A DNA stretch of 64,000 nucleotides from Bacteroidales bacterium (GTDB taxonomy: Bacteria; Bacteroidota; Bacteroidia; Bacteroidales; Paludibacteraceae): the NCBI GenBank assembly GCA_015061115.1, contig SUXE01000003.1, positions 1 through 64,000 on the forward strand. Direction: 5' to 3'. A model generated the notes under the pieces. The model saw only the letters and a program-made list of their open reading frames with translations. It did no database searches and had not been told where the DNA came from. Of this stretch, positions 32,423-40,529 are shown in pieces; position 1 is the stretch's first letter; the number at the start of each line of letters is the position of its first letter. Made by a program: the position numbers and the translations under genes.

Positions 32423-33034
32423 TTATTTGTGTTTTGCGACAATAATACTCCAGTAATGTTTGTAGGTGGATTTGGCGTTGTAGGCGTAACCTATGCCTAT
32501 ATCAGTGCAATTGCTGCTCCAATTGGATATACCTAATAACGAAGCACGGTGCCCGGCAGACGAGTTGTCTGCACCACTGTCATAAACCAATTGCTTTACA
32601 GTCGCCTCTGCAGTGGAATTCCCAGCCGCAATATTTTCGAAATAATTGTCTGATTTGTTTTTCCTCCAGCTTTCAGGGATATCGTATCCGGCCTCGTACA
32701 TGTAGTAATTCACTCCGTATCCGTTGGGATTGGTATGGCTGAAGTAATTGTTGTTTGCCATATCTTCAGCTTTATCCTGTGCCACTTTTGCAAGAGCATC
32801 GTCCCAGTTTAAAGCGTTGCGTGCCTCCACACCGGAGAGGTCGACTCCCATATTGGAAGAGTAGACCGACGGATTTTTTCGAATGTCATTAATCAGATTG
32901 AAGGCTTTTTTTGCTTCTGAATTACTTTTTTCATCAATTTTGCCATTAGGTTGGTTCTCTGTCTCGTCATTGGCAGATTCGCAGGAACACATCAATAATG
33001 AAAGGCTTGTAGCCATTAAGATCGTTTTGTTCAT
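32423..33034 (-). CDS. CAP/SCP-domain lipoprotein
   Basis: This 203-aa protein has a lipoprotein signal (LMCSC, Cys at about residue 18) and a CAP (SCP/PR-1) domain. The CAP features are LINDIRKNPSVYSSNMGVDL, LNWDDALAKVAQDKAEDMA with NNYFSHTNPNG, ENIAAGNSTAEATVKQLVYD, and SAGHRASLLG with GIGYAYN. The His/Glu residues of the CAP cavity (H in YFSHTN, E in FENIAAG, H in SAGHRA) are present. The role in bacteria is poorly known. It is convergent with the polysaccharide operon and 70 bp after the GLUG lipoprotein gene on the same strand, separated from it by a terminator hairpin. Confidence 0.9.
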   Translation of the reverse strand: MNKTILMATSLSLLMCSCESANDETENQPNGKIDEKSNSEAKKAFNLINDIRKNPSVYSSNMGVDLSGVEARNALNWDDALAKVAQDKAEDMANNNYFSHTNPNGYGVNYYMYEAGYDIPESWRKNKSDNYFENIAAGNSTAEATVKQLVYDSGADNSSAGHRASLLGISNWSSNCTDIGIGYAYNAKSTYKHYWSIIVAKHK

Positions 33035-33054
33035 AAGCAGGTTGTATTAAATGA

Positions 33055-33084
33055 AAAAGGCAAGCGTTGTCTCACTTGCCTTTT
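33055..33084 (-). terminator. Terminator of the GLUG lipoprotein gene
   Basis: AAAAGGCAAG and CTTGCCTTTT pair perfectly around a 10-base loop, 20 bp beyond the GLUG-gene stop. The A-run in the left arm is the T-run on the transcribed strand. Confidence 0.8.
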
Positions 33085-33104
33085 ATATAATTTGTAATTA
33101 TCAC

Positions 33105-33920
33105 TTACATTTGGAACAACAGACGAGTCAATTTGTCTGACGCTATCTCTTTCTTGTTTTTGTTTGTTTTACTTGCAATGATTACGTTCATTCTATCTAT
33201 GCATTCAGACACCATTACGTCTTCTGCATCTGTTCCTGAAATAGGATGAACTCCGTATTTGCCTGAAACTTGTCCGCCGGCGTAACTTCTTACCACACCG
33301 CCAAACTCAAGCATGCCAACTATACCTCCTGCCACATATCCTGATGCGGTGACATCTCCTACAAAATGGCAGTCGGCGATTCCTCCGTAGCTTGCGCATC
33401 CAACGATACCTCCAACATAAGAGTCTCCGTTAACATTTCCGCTGACTTTGCAGTCTGAAATGAATGTGCGGTATGCGTATCCACAGATTATGCCTACATT
33501 GCGTTGACCAGTGACTTGCTCTGTTACGATTGTGACACTTTTGATCGTTGAGTTTTTTGCGTATCCGAACAGACCGACGTTGTCCGCATTTTCTGTTTTG
33601 CCAATGCCACAGCATGTGATTGTATGGCCATTGCCGTTGAATGTACCGATGAACGGATACTCTTCGGAACCGATTGGAGATAGATGATCGTTATTGATTG
33701 ATATATCACTATCCAATGTCACTACTAGTGGAGATATCAATGTGTCATTGATATGAAATTTTCCGCTATTATAATCATTCACAAAAGAGGTAAACTCTTC
33801 TGAATTTGTGATTTTTAAGATCATTTCAGAATTCGTCTCCTTTTTGTTACTGCAACTTTGCGTTATCAACGCAAATGCTACTAAAAGCATTGCTAATAAT
33901 CCCCTATTAATCATTATCAA
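33105..33920 (-). CDS. GLUG-repeat lipoprotein
   Basis: This 271-aa protein has a lipoprotein signal (LITQSC, Cys about residue 23). After a short N-terminal domain (SEEFTSFVNDYNSGKFHIND) come several GLUG-type repeats of about 20-25 residues: PFIGTFNGNGHTITCCGIG, NVGLFGYAKNSTIKSVTIV, NVGIICGYAYRTFISDCKV, YVGGIVGCASYGGIADCHFV and YVAGGIVGMLEFGGVVRSY. The GLUG motif builds a right-handed beta-helix in many surface proteins. The function is unknown. Its start lies 31 bp after the stop of the membrane protein gene, so it may be the end of the SDR-rpoN transcript. A terminator hairpin follows. Confidence 0.85.
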   Translation of the reverse strand: MIMINRGLLAMLLVAFALITQSCSNKKETNSEMILKITNSEEFTSFVNDYNSGKFHINDTLISPLVVTLDSDISINNDHLSPIGSEEYPFIGTFNGNGHTITCCGIGKTENADNVGLFGYAKNSTIKSVTIVTEQVTGQRNVGIICGYAYRTFISDCKVSGNVNGDSYVGGIVGCASYGGIADCHFVGDVTASGYVAGGIVGMLEFGGVVRSYAGGQVSGKYGVHPISGTDAEDVMVSECIDRMNVIIASKTNKNKKEIASDKLTRLLFQM

Positions 33921-33951
33921 GATAATTAAATGCTTATACTAAAATCTATTG

Positions 33952-34629
33952 TTACCCGTTTTGCATCATTGCTATGATGCTGTATCCATAAAAGCCCATT
34001 GTAAAGCCAAATGCATATGCAAAAGCAAAACTCATGAATGAAACTTTTCTGTAGTACATTAAGAAAAATCCTAATGCACCTAACAAAAGTAGTAAAAATG
34101 CAACAACATACAAGATATTATCAAAGAAAAATACAAGTGCCGTCCACTCAATCATCAAATGTAGGGTGTTCCCGACCAAGAATGCGAGCCCTACTGTTGT
34201 CCCGCTTATGTATATTCTGTTGCCGAATGCAATCTTGTTTATCATCGCCAAGACTGACAGCATCATGTATGTTATCGCTGTCATAAGCACTCCAAGCTGG
34301 TAGAATTTGGGCACATAGATCATGTTTAGCAGGAATGCAAAAATTACAATGGCACAACTGTAGAACAGATTCTGAACCACCATGTTGTCTTTCGACGTGA
34401 TTTTGGAGACTCCCCAGTTTATTAAAATCACAATCAAAGTCCATCCTATCAGTATCGAATAGACGGCTATCTGGAGAAATTGTGGATAATATGATTCTGC
34501 TATAGTCAGACAGATCTGTGACCATCCTCCTATTAGAGCAATGTGGCGGGCAATGTTGTGCCGCCACGACAAACATATTATAACAAACCAAAATAGGTTG
34601 ATTAGAATGGGAGATGTATATGCTTCCAT
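33952..34629 (-). CDS. Membrane protein of unknown function downstream of rpoN
   Basis: This 225-aa protein has seven hydrophobic segments and short charged loops. I do not recognise the family. Segments include LINLFWFVIICLSW, FLQIAVYSILIGWTLIVILI, LFYSCAIVIFAFLLNMIYV, LMTAITYMMLSVLAMI and FAFAYAFGFTMGFYGYSIIA. It starts 5 bp after the rpoN stop, so it is very likely translated from the same message as rpoN. A regulatory link to sigma-54 is not implied by this alone. Confidence 0.7.
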   Translation of the reverse strand: MEAYTSPILINLFWFVIICLSWRHNIARHIALIGGWSQICLTIAESYYPQFLQIAVYSILIGWTLIVILINWGVSKITSKDNMVVQNLFYSCAIVIFAFLLNMIYVPKFYQLGVLMTAITYMMLSVLAMINKIAFGNRIYISGTTVGLAFLVGNTLHLMIEWTALVFFFDNILYVVAFLLLLLGALGFFLMYYRKVSFMSFAFAYAFGFTMGFYGYSIIAMMQNG

Positions 34630-34634
34630 TGGAT

Positions 34635-36134
34635 CTAAATTTCTTTTCTAAATTGAGCTTTCGGAATACCCAACTGATCGCGGTATTTGGCGATTGTGCG
34701 TCGTGCGAGTGAGAATCCTTTCTCTTTCATATATTCCACAATCTGTTGGTCGGACAATGGTTTCCTCTTGTCTTCTTCCTCTATACATTTCAAGAACAGA
34801 TTCTTCAGTTTGGCCATGCTGTGAACCTCTCCCTGGTCTGTCTCTACAGATTCTGTGAAGAAATGTTTCAGCGGGAAGACGCCGAAATCTGTCTGGACAT
34901 ATTTATTGTTGCAGACACGTGAGACGGTGCTGATGTCAAATCCTGTATCGTCGGCTATTGTCTTCATGATCATCGGCTTGAGCTCCTCGTCATCGCCAGT
35001 CTCAAAGAATGCCTTTTGCCGTTTGATGATAGCAGTCATCACTTTGGTCATTGTTTCGGTACGTTGCTGCACCGCTGAGATAAACCATTTTGCCGCGTCC
35101 ACTTTCTGCTTTATGAAAAGAGCCGCCTCTTTCTGAGCACGTGACTGGTTCTTTCTGTTGTTGGCATATTCTTCTAGCACAGTGGCGTAATGGTTGTTGA
35201 GCTGAAGGGTAGGGGTGTTGGCTTGATTAAGTGTCAACACTAATTCTCCATCTTCGTCGTGCACGTTGAAATCCGGAACGATCACAACGGAATTGTCCAT
35301 AAGTATGTCACTTGTGTGGCATGGTTGTGGATTGAGTTTTTTCAGTTCCGCCACGGCATTCTGCACCTCCTCTTCTGTCACACCAAGTGCTTTTTGTATC
35401 TTGTCGAAACGCTTGTCTTCTATAGCCGCGTAACACTCTTCCAATATCCTTATCGCAAGAAGTACGGCATCAGACGGATTGTCTATCCTTTTGAGCTGGA
35501 GGATCAGACATTCACGTATATTTCTCGCTCCCACACCGGCAGGCTCGAGTGATTGCACAATGGAGATGGCTTCCTCCACTTGTGCCTCTGTCACCATTTT
35601 CGACGCGATGAATATGAAGTCGTCGACAATGGTCTCGGTGTCTCTTTCCAGATATCCTCTTGGATTGAGGCATCCTATGACGTATAATGCTATGTTTTTT
35701 ATCTCTTCAGAAACGTGTGGAAGCAGATTGAGTTGCTTTCGCAGGTCTTCAAGCACACTTTCATCCGCCTGGAAACTCATTTCGGGGCGTCGTTCCTGTT
35801 CGGTCATGTCATTGTATTGGTAAGACGGAATATCGTCCGCGCTCACGTAATCGCCTAAAGTGAAGTCGTCGTTGTTCCCGTCGTCGTAGTCCAATCCATT
35901 GTCGTCGTCGCCCCCGTTTCCATTGTCATCATCAAAATCATCCTTGTCGGACTTTTTCTCGTTGTCGAATTCATGATCGTCGTTGACTTCAAGTGCAGGG
36001 TTCTCTTCAATCTCTTGCTCCACACGCTCGTTGAACTCAAGCGTGGATTGCGTGAGAAGCTTCATCACCTGAATCTGTAGAGGTGACAGTTTGAGCTGCT
36101 GTTGCTGCTGTATGGTTAACGACTGACCTGACAT
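34635..36134 (-). CDS. rpoN: RNA polymerase sigma-54 factor RpoN
   Basis: This 499-aa protein is sigma-54, which directs RNA polymerase to -24/-12 promoters activated by enhancer-binding proteins. The Gln-rich activator-interaction region (residues 1-45) begins SGQSLTIQQQQQLKLSPLQI, followed by a very acidic stretch (about 55-105) rich in D, E, N and G. The core-binding region contains LRKQLNLLPHVSEEIKNIA and SLEPAGVGARNIRECLILQL. The DNA-binding region follows and ends in the RpoN box ARRTIAKYRDQLGIPKA near the C-terminus. The start codon is 5 bp after the SDR stop. The acidic linker is characteristic of this domain between regions I and III. A TTG 9 bp upstream is not used. Confidence 0.95.
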   Translation of the reverse strand: MSGQSLTIQQQQQLKLSPLQIQVMKLLTQSTLEFNERVEQEIEENPALEVNDDHEFDNEKKSDKDDFDDDNGNGGDDDNGLDYDDGNNDDFTLGDYVSADDIPSYQYNDMTEQERRPEMSFQADESVLEDLRKQLNLLPHVSEEIKNIALYVIGCLNPRGYLERDTETIVDDFIFIASKMVTEAQVEEAISIVQSLEPAGVGARNIRECLILQLKRIDNPSDAVLLAIRILEECYAAIEDKRFDKIQKALGVTEEEVQNAVAELKKLNPQPCHTSDILMDNSVVIVPDFNVHDEDGELVLTLNQANTPTLQLNNHYATVLEEYANNRKNQSRAQKEAALFIKQKVDAAKWFISAVQQRTETMTKVMTAIIKRQKAFFETGDDEELKPMIMKTIADDTGFDISTVSRVCNNKYVQTDFGVFPLKHFFTESVETDQGEVHSMAKLKNLFLKCIEEEDKRKPLSDQQIVEYMKEKGFSLARRTIAKYRDQLGIPKAQFRKEI

Positions 36135-36139
36135 AGCTG

Positions 36140-36967
36140 TCAAATATTTTCTGCCAAATACTTTTGTGTATTATCCCAAAGTTGCGACCACTCTTCTCTC
36201 GTGTATATATCGGCTGGAAACTGTTCGATTTTGCAGTCGTGATATACCATTCCTGTGGTCTGTGGACGGTTTGATAACAAGTAGAGTGCTGTTTCCGCCC
36301 CTTTTTCTGGAGTGCGGACAAACGGACTTAAAAAAACATCTGCTATACCTTCAAACCATTTGCCTTTCGTGATCATCACCGTGTTGACGATGCCTGGATC
36401 TACCGCGTAGACGGAGATGTTTGAATTGTCATACTTGCGTGCCAGGTGCTGGGTATAGGCGTAGAGTGCGAGTTTGGAGCTTGCGTATCTGCGGAATCTG
36501 TTGAACCTGTCTTCCGGGTGGAACGGGTCGCCAGATATAGTGCCCCAGCGTATTGATGACACCATGTTCAGTATTTTCGCATCGTGAGCCAATGATCGCT
36601 GTAAACGTTCGATCAGACGGACATTGCCAAGATAGTTGACAGCCATGGACATATCCACGTCTTCCTTGTTTTGGCTTTCATACTGGCACAGGACGCCGGC
36701 ATTGCATACAAGTTCAGTGACGATGTAGCATTTCTGCTCGATTATCTCAGCGAATTTGTTGATGGAGCGTTTGTCAGCCAGATCAAGCATTATAGATTCG
36801 ATAGTGCTGTGAGGGTAGGCAGACTTAAGTTCACCCAGCAGGACTTTGGATTTAGCCAAACTTCTGCAAGCGATGATCAAATGTTTGCCTTGGCGTGCGA
36901 CCTCTTCTGCGACCACTCTGCCGATTTTTCCAGTCGCGCCAGTAACTATACTTACCCTACTACTCAT
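36140..36967 (-). CDS. Short-chain dehydrogenase/reductase
   Basis: This 275-aa protein is an NAD(P)-dependent short-chain dehydrogenase. The Rossmann motif is VTGATGKIGRVVAEEVARQG (TGxxGxIG). The catalytic residues are Ser in NMVSSIRWG and the YxxxK in RRYASSKLALYAYTQHLA. Basic residues in ACRSLAKSK after the second strand suggest NADP preference. It resembles the retinol-dehydrogenase-like group. The substrate is unknown. It is the first gene of a tight minus-strand set, SDR-rpoN-membrane protein, with 5 bp between stop and start at each junction. An inverted repeat lies 29 bp upstream of the start. Confidence 0.88.
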   Translation of the reverse strand: MSSRVSIVTGATGKIGRVVAEEVARQGKHLIIACRSLAKSKVLLGELKSAYPHSTIESIMLDLADKRSINKFAEIIEQKCYIVTELVCNAGVLCQYESQNKEDVDMSMAVNYLGNVRLIERLQRSLAHDAKILNMVSSIRWGTISGDPFHPEDRFNRFRRYASSKLALYAYTQHLARKYDNSNISVYAVDPGIVNTVMITKGKWFEGIADVFLSPFVRTPEKGAETALYLLSNRPQTTGMVYHDCKIEQFPADIYTREEWSQLWDNTQKYLAENI

Positions 36968-36995
36968 CTACAAGGTTGATTAATAGTCTTTTATT

Positions 36996-37026
36996 GACAT
37001 TGTCTGCCGATTGAATCAGCAATGTC
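36996..37026. promoter_or_regulatory. Inverted repeat upstream of SDR-rpoN
   Basis: GACATTG(T)CTG and CAGCAATGTC form an imperfect inverted repeat of about 10 bp per arm with an 8-12 bp centre, 29-59 bp before the SDR start. It may be an operator. No protein can be assigned. Confidence 0.3.
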
Positions 37027-37112
37027 GTCTTTCTTGAATGTTATTCTTGCGAATTTAGTTAACTTTTCACCAAAATAGTCAGTGAAAATAAATGTTTTTG
37101 AACATAATAATG

Positions 37113-37206
37113 CTTAATTCTTAATTCATAATGCATAATTCGTAATTGTTGGGGAATCCATCTGTGGAATGTTTTTGCCTGTAGGGGCGAACCCTTGTGG
37201 TCGCCC
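37113..37206. repeat. Composite intergenic repeat (AT module + GGGCGA hairpin)
   Basis: Repeated AATTC/AATGC/AATTC words followed by TTGTTGGGGAATCCA and GTAGGGGCGA...TCGCCC. The same order (AT words, TTGTTG-GGAATCCA, GGGC hairpin) recurs at 40321-40460 and, reversed, at 56363-56425. Confidence 0.65.
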
Positions 37207-37291
37207 ATGGAATTATTCTCTATATCTGCCCCTAAATCTTTGTTTTATTTGCAAAATATGGATTATGAGCGAGAAATGAGAAGAAAAAGAA

Positions 37292-37299
37292 TACCTTTG
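37292..37299 (+). promoter_or_regulatory. -7 promoter element of the response regulator gene
   Basis: TACCTTTG matches TAnnTTTG, 27 bp before the start codon. The following CATTC (as CTTTGCATTC) is shared with the promoter of the first PepSY-like gene at 39356-39363. Confidence 0.6.
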
Positions 37300-37325
37300 C
37301 ATTCAGTAACAATAATATTCAGGAC

Positions 37326-38000
37326 ATGAAAATACTTATAGTTGAAGACGACCAGGGAATGCTGGATGTGATAAGCCAATCTTTGATTAAAGCTCGCTAC
37401 GTGGTGGAGACGGCTTCCACTTTGAGTGAGGCCCGTTCCAAACTTCTCGTTTATGAATACGACTGTGTTCTTCTTGACATTATGTTGCCGGATGGCAATG
37501 GCTTGAGTCTGCTTCAAGAACTGGCCAGTAAAAAAATCAATCGCAACATCATCATCCTTTCCGCACGTGATTCTGTCGACGACAAGATCGAGGGTCTTGA
37601 ACTTGGTGCCGACGATTATCTACCTAAACCGTTCCATCTGGCAGAACTTCACGCACGTATAAGAAGTCTTATGCGTCGTCGACGGGATGGCGAACAGACA
37701 ATATGTCTTGGCAATGTGGAGCTTAACCCTGATCTGTTCTCTGTCAAAGTGGATGGTAAGATGTTGGAGGTCAGCCGAAAGGAATTTGATATATTGCATT
37801 ATCTGATCAGTCGTCCTGATCGTGTCGTGAGTAAGGAGTCGTTGGCTGAGGCTGTATGGGGCGACTATATTGACCAGTCGGATAATTTTGACTTCATCTA
37901 TGCTCATATCAAAAACTTACGCAAGCGTCTGAAGATGGCTTCTGCGGATATCGAACTGAAAACTGTCTATGGATTCGGCTACAAAATCACCACACCATGA
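37326..38000 (+). CDS. OmpR-family response regulator
   Basis: This 224-aa protein has a receiver domain (residues 1-115) with the acidic pair in VEDDQGM, phospho-acceptor Asp in CVLLDIMLPDGNG, Thr/Ser in IIILSARDS and Lys in GADDYLPKPF. A winged-helix DNA-binding domain follows (about 128-222, SRKEFDILHYLISRPDRVVS and HIKNLRKRL with TVYGFGYKI). It controls transcription when phosphorylated by its partner kinase, which overlaps it by ATGA. It probably binds the TCAGAWTY direct repeats in front of the PepSY-like genes 1.3 kb downstream. Confidence 0.95.
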   Translation: MKILIVEDDQGMLDVISQSLIKARYVVETASTLSEARSKLLVYEYDCVLLDIMLPDGNGLSLLQELASKKINRNIIILSARDSVDDKIEGLELGADDYLPKPFHLAELHARIRSLMRRRRDGEQTICLGNVELNPDLFSVKVDGKMLEVSRKEFDILHYLISRPDRVVSKESLAEAVWGDYIDQSDNFDFIYAHIKNLRKRLKMASADIELKTVYGFGYKITTP

Positions 38001-39286
38001 AACTATTGCATCATATCACTCTCCGTCTCTCTATCCTTATGTCTCTGCTGATTTTGTTTTGGAGCGTCCCTTTCTACTACGCTCTGATAGAAGAGGTGAA
38101 CGATGAGACGGACGATTCTCTTGAAGAAATGGCGGAGACTATCATCAAACGTACTTTGGCGGGAGAAGAACTGGGTTCTGCGTTCTCTTCCAGCAACAAC
38201 CAATTCCATATACGTGATGTCTCTGCGGAATATGCGGCGACTCATGACCATATCAGGTACGAAGATCGTGAGGTTTACGTGAAAGAGATGAGAGAATACG
38301 AATCCGCGCGTATGTTGACTACCATTTATTGTGATGACGACGGTGCTTTTCATGAGCTTGAGGTTTATACTCCTCACATTGAAAAGGACGATCTGCGTGA
38401 GACAATCTTCAAATGGATGCTTGCATTGGCTTTGACTCTGCTTTTTGGAACGATGTTGCTGAATACACTATCGATTCGTCTGACCATGAAACCTCTGTAC
38501 AACTTGTTGAAATGGACGGAGCAGTTCAGACTACACAAAAAAATGTCCAAACTTGTGAATCCTACAAATATTCATGAGTTTCGCCAACTCAATGAGACGG
38601 TGGAGCAATCTATGTTGAGAAGCCAAAAACAGTTTGAATTGCAGAAAAACTTCATCGGTAATGCCTCTCATGAACTACAGACTCCTCTGGCTGTCTGCAT
38701 GAACCATCTGGAATTGATGTTGGAAGATCCTAATTTGGAGGAAAAACAGATTGTTGAGATTGGCAAAGTTATCAGAACTCTCAAGAACATGACGCAATTA
38801 AATCGTACTTTGCTTGTTTTATCCCGTATAGATAACGGACAATTCACCAAAAGCGAAAGTGTCAGTTTCCGAGAAGTGACAGCGCGGATACTCACGGATC
38901 TGCAATCCATATTCGCTTCAATGGACATTCGCGTCGAAACCAGATCTTCTTCTGATTTCCAATATGTCATGGATCCGACTTTGGCATCCATGTTGCTCAC
39001 CAATCTGCTGAAGAATGCCTTCGTCCACAACCGGCAAGGTGGACGGATCGTTTTGGAGAGTAGTGCAGATCATTTCCGTATTTCAAACACAGGAACGGAA
39101 AACGCTCTGCCAACCAATCAGATTTTTGAGCCTTTCTACCATTCTCCAGACAAACCCAACTCCACAGGATTGGGATTGCCAATAACAAAATCCATTTGCA
39201 GACAGAGTGGACTTTACATTAAATACGAATACTTGGATGCGATGCATTGCTTTGAGGTGGGGAAGGATCATACAGATCTAAAATAG
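37997..39286 (+). CDS. Sensor histidine kinase
   Basis: This 429-aa inner-membrane kinase has two membrane helices (about residues 8-30 and 136-158) around a periplasmic sensor of about 105 residues, then a HAMP-like linker. The phospho-acceptor helix is ASHELQTPLAVCMNHLELML, with HELQTP in place of the usual HELRTP. The ATPase domain includes the N box LLTNLLKNAFVHN, a short G1 region ISNTG and the G2 motif STGLGLPITKSICRQ. It is translationally coupled to the response regulator (ATGA overlap). Its sensor domain is acidic and shows no recognisable ligand motif. The adjacent PepSY-like exported proteins are typical partners in Bacteroidales. Confidence 0.93.
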   Translation: MKLLHHITLRLSILMSLLILFWSVPFYYALIEEVNDETDDSLEEMAETIIKRTLAGEELGSAFSSSNNQFHIRDVSAEYAATHDHIRYEDREVYVKEMREYESARMLTTIYCDDDGAFHELEVYTPHIEKDDLRETIFKWMLALALTLLFGTMLLNTLSIRLTMKPLYNLLKWTEQFRLHKKMSKLVNPTNIHEFRQLNETVEQSMLRSQKQFELQKNFIGNASHELQTPLAVCMNHLELMLEDPNLEEKQIVEIGKVIRTLKNMTQLNRTLLVLSRIDNGQFTKSESVSFREVTARILTDLQSIFASMDIRVETRSSSDFQYVMDPTLASMLLTNLLKNAFVHNRQGGRIVLESSADHFRISNTGTENALPTNQIFEPFYHSPDKPNSTGLGLPITKSICRQSGLYIKYEYLDAMHCFEVGKDHTDLK

Positions 39287-39330
39287 GATTTATATGGTGA
39301 TATAAATTTTTTTCTCACTTTGGAATAATT

Positions 39331-39363
39331 TCAGATTCTTTTCAGAATTGCTCCCTTACTTTG
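39331..39363 (+). promoter_or_regulatory. Candidate regulator site and promoter of PepSY-like genes
   Basis: TCAGATTC (39331-39338) and TCAGAATT (39342-39349) are direct repeats 11 bp apart, the spacing expected for tandem binding by an OmpR-family regulator. They overlap the -33 region of TTACTTTG (39356-39363), a one-base variant of TAnnTTTG. Confidence 0.6.
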
Positions 39364-39409
39364 CATTCGAATCAAGGGACAATCAATGTTTAACTAAAAA
39401 AGAAAAGAG

Positions 39410-39853
39410 ATGAAAAAGTTTGTTAAAGTATTCGCAGTAGTTTGTGCCATGAGCACGCAGACACAGGTTTTCGCAGGACAGGACAAGCCAATCAAGATGG
39501 AGCAGCTTCCTGCAAGTGCACAACAGGTCATCAGCAAGCATTTTGCTGGACATAAAATCGCATTAGCAAAAGTAGATTCTGAATTGTTCGGAAAGACATA
39601 TGATGTCATCTTCACTAACGGAGATAAATTAGAGTTTGATAGTCAGGGCAACTGGTTGGAAGTGGAGTGCAAGAAAAGTGAGGTGCCTGCCGCACTTGTG
39701 CCTGAAGCTATCTCCAAATTTGTAGCAGATTCGTATCCTCAGATGAAGATCTTAGAGATCGACCATGACCGCAGAGGTTACGATGTGAAGCTTTCCAACC
39801 GTATGGAACTTAAATTCGATAGCCAATATCAGTTGGTGGGCATCGATGACTGA
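39410..39853 (+). CDS. Secreted PepSY-like protein
   Basis: This 147-aa exported protein has a signal peptide (MKKFVKVFAVVCAMSTQTQVFA) and two PepSY-like (DUF2874) half-domains: LPASAQQVISKHFAGHKIAL with DGDKLEFDSQGNW-like strands, and ISKFVADSYPQMKILEIDHD with RMELKFDSQYQLV. Family members resemble beta-lactamase-inhibitor folds and are commonly found beside two-component systems; the function is not established. It follows the kinase gene by 123 bp with its own regulated-looking promoter. The start is well supported by the signal peptide. Confidence 0.88.
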   Translation: MKKFVKVFAVVCAMSTQTQVFAGQDKPIKMEQLPASAQQVISKHFAGHKIALAKVDSELFGKTYDVIFTNGDKLEFDSQGNWLEVECKKSEVPAALVPEAISKFVADSYPQMKILEIDHDRRGYDVKLSNRMELKFDSQYQLVGIDD

Positions 39854-39881
39854 TTATGTTTAACAAAAAGAAGAAACGACG

Positions 39882-40322
39882 ATGAAGAAGAAACATATTT
39901 TTATCAAAACATTCTTCCTGGCCGCTCTCTTTAATTTTGTCGCATGTGACGACGATACGGATTTGGCTGCCAGTGACGTGCCAAAGGCGGTAGAGCAGAC
40001 ATTCAACAGTATGTTTGCCAACGTACATCCACAATGGGAATTGGAGAACAAGCTATATAAGGCGGAATTCTTTCAGGATGGGCATGAATTTGAAGCCTGT
40101 TTCAACTCAGATGGATCATGGTCGCACACTTATAAGGATGTTTATATTAACGAATTGCCAGAACCGGTGACAAATTATGTGAGCACCAAGTATGCCGATT
40201 ATCGTATCGACGATTCAAAATTCGTAAAAACGCCGACAACAGAATACTATCAGCTGGAGTTGGAGCGAAATGGCAAACGAGACCGCATCCTGAGGTTGAG
40301 TGCCACAGGAGAGGAAATGTAA
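39882..40322 (+). CDS. PepSY-like lipoprotein
   Basis: This 146-aa protein has a lipoprotein-like signal (NFVAC, Cys at residue 22, followed by DDD which may retain it at the inner membrane by the plus-two rule known in E. coli; this rule may not hold here). The body again shows two PepSY-like halves: DVPKAVEQTFNSMFANVHPQ with EFEACFNSDGSW, and LPEPVTNYVSTKYADYRIDD with YQLELERNGKRDRI. It is a paralogue of the gene 28 bp upstream and probably in the same transcript. Confidence 0.85.
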   Translation: MKKKHIFIKTFFLAALFNFVACDDDTDLAASDVPKAVEQTFNSMFANVHPQWELENKLYKAEFFQDGHEFEACFNSDGSWSHTYKDVYINELPEPVTNYVSTKYADYRIDDSKFVKTPTTEYYQLELERNGKRDRILRLSATGEEM

Positions 40323-40460
40323 ATTCGTAATACCTAATTCGCAATTTGTAATTGTTGTGGAATCCACCTTCCGAAGAGACGTCGTATTACGGCGTCTCTA
40401 CTTATGTCTCTACATAGGCAGACCATCCGTATGGGCAAACCCTTGTGGTTGCCCATTTGT
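40321..40460. repeat. Composite intergenic repeat with two hairpins
   Basis: The order is AATTCGTAA-type words, TTGTTGTGGAATCCAC, an AGAGACGTCGT/ACGGCGTCTCT hairpin (40375-40399), then GGGCAA...TTGCCC (40435-40455). It overlaps the stop of the PepSY-like lipoprotein gene by two bases. Compare 37113-37206 and 56323-56425. Confidence 0.65.
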
Positions 40461-40478
40461 AAAATTGCTCAACAAAAA

Positions 40479-40504
40479 AAGGGATGAACCATCGTCCATC
40501 CCTT
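40479..40504 (-). terminator. Terminator of the first BspA-like gene
   Basis: AAGGGATG pairs with CATCCCTT across a 10-base loop. The A-run on the left gives a T-run in the minus-strand transcript. Nearly the same hairpin ends the second BspA-like gene (44729-44756). Confidence 0.8.
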
Positions 40505-40529
40505 CATCTGTTTTACGCCATGAAAACCT

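Larger units (their letters stand above)
36968..37325. other. 358-bp divergent intergenic region
   Basis: It lies between the SDR-rpoN operon and the two-component system. It holds the inverted repeat at 36996-37026, an AT-rich part, a composite repeat (AATTC/AATTAT-rich run at 37113-37150, GGGGAATCCA, then a GGGCGA/TCGCCC hairpin at 37185-37206) and the response-regulator promoter at 37292-37299. Confidence 0.7.
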
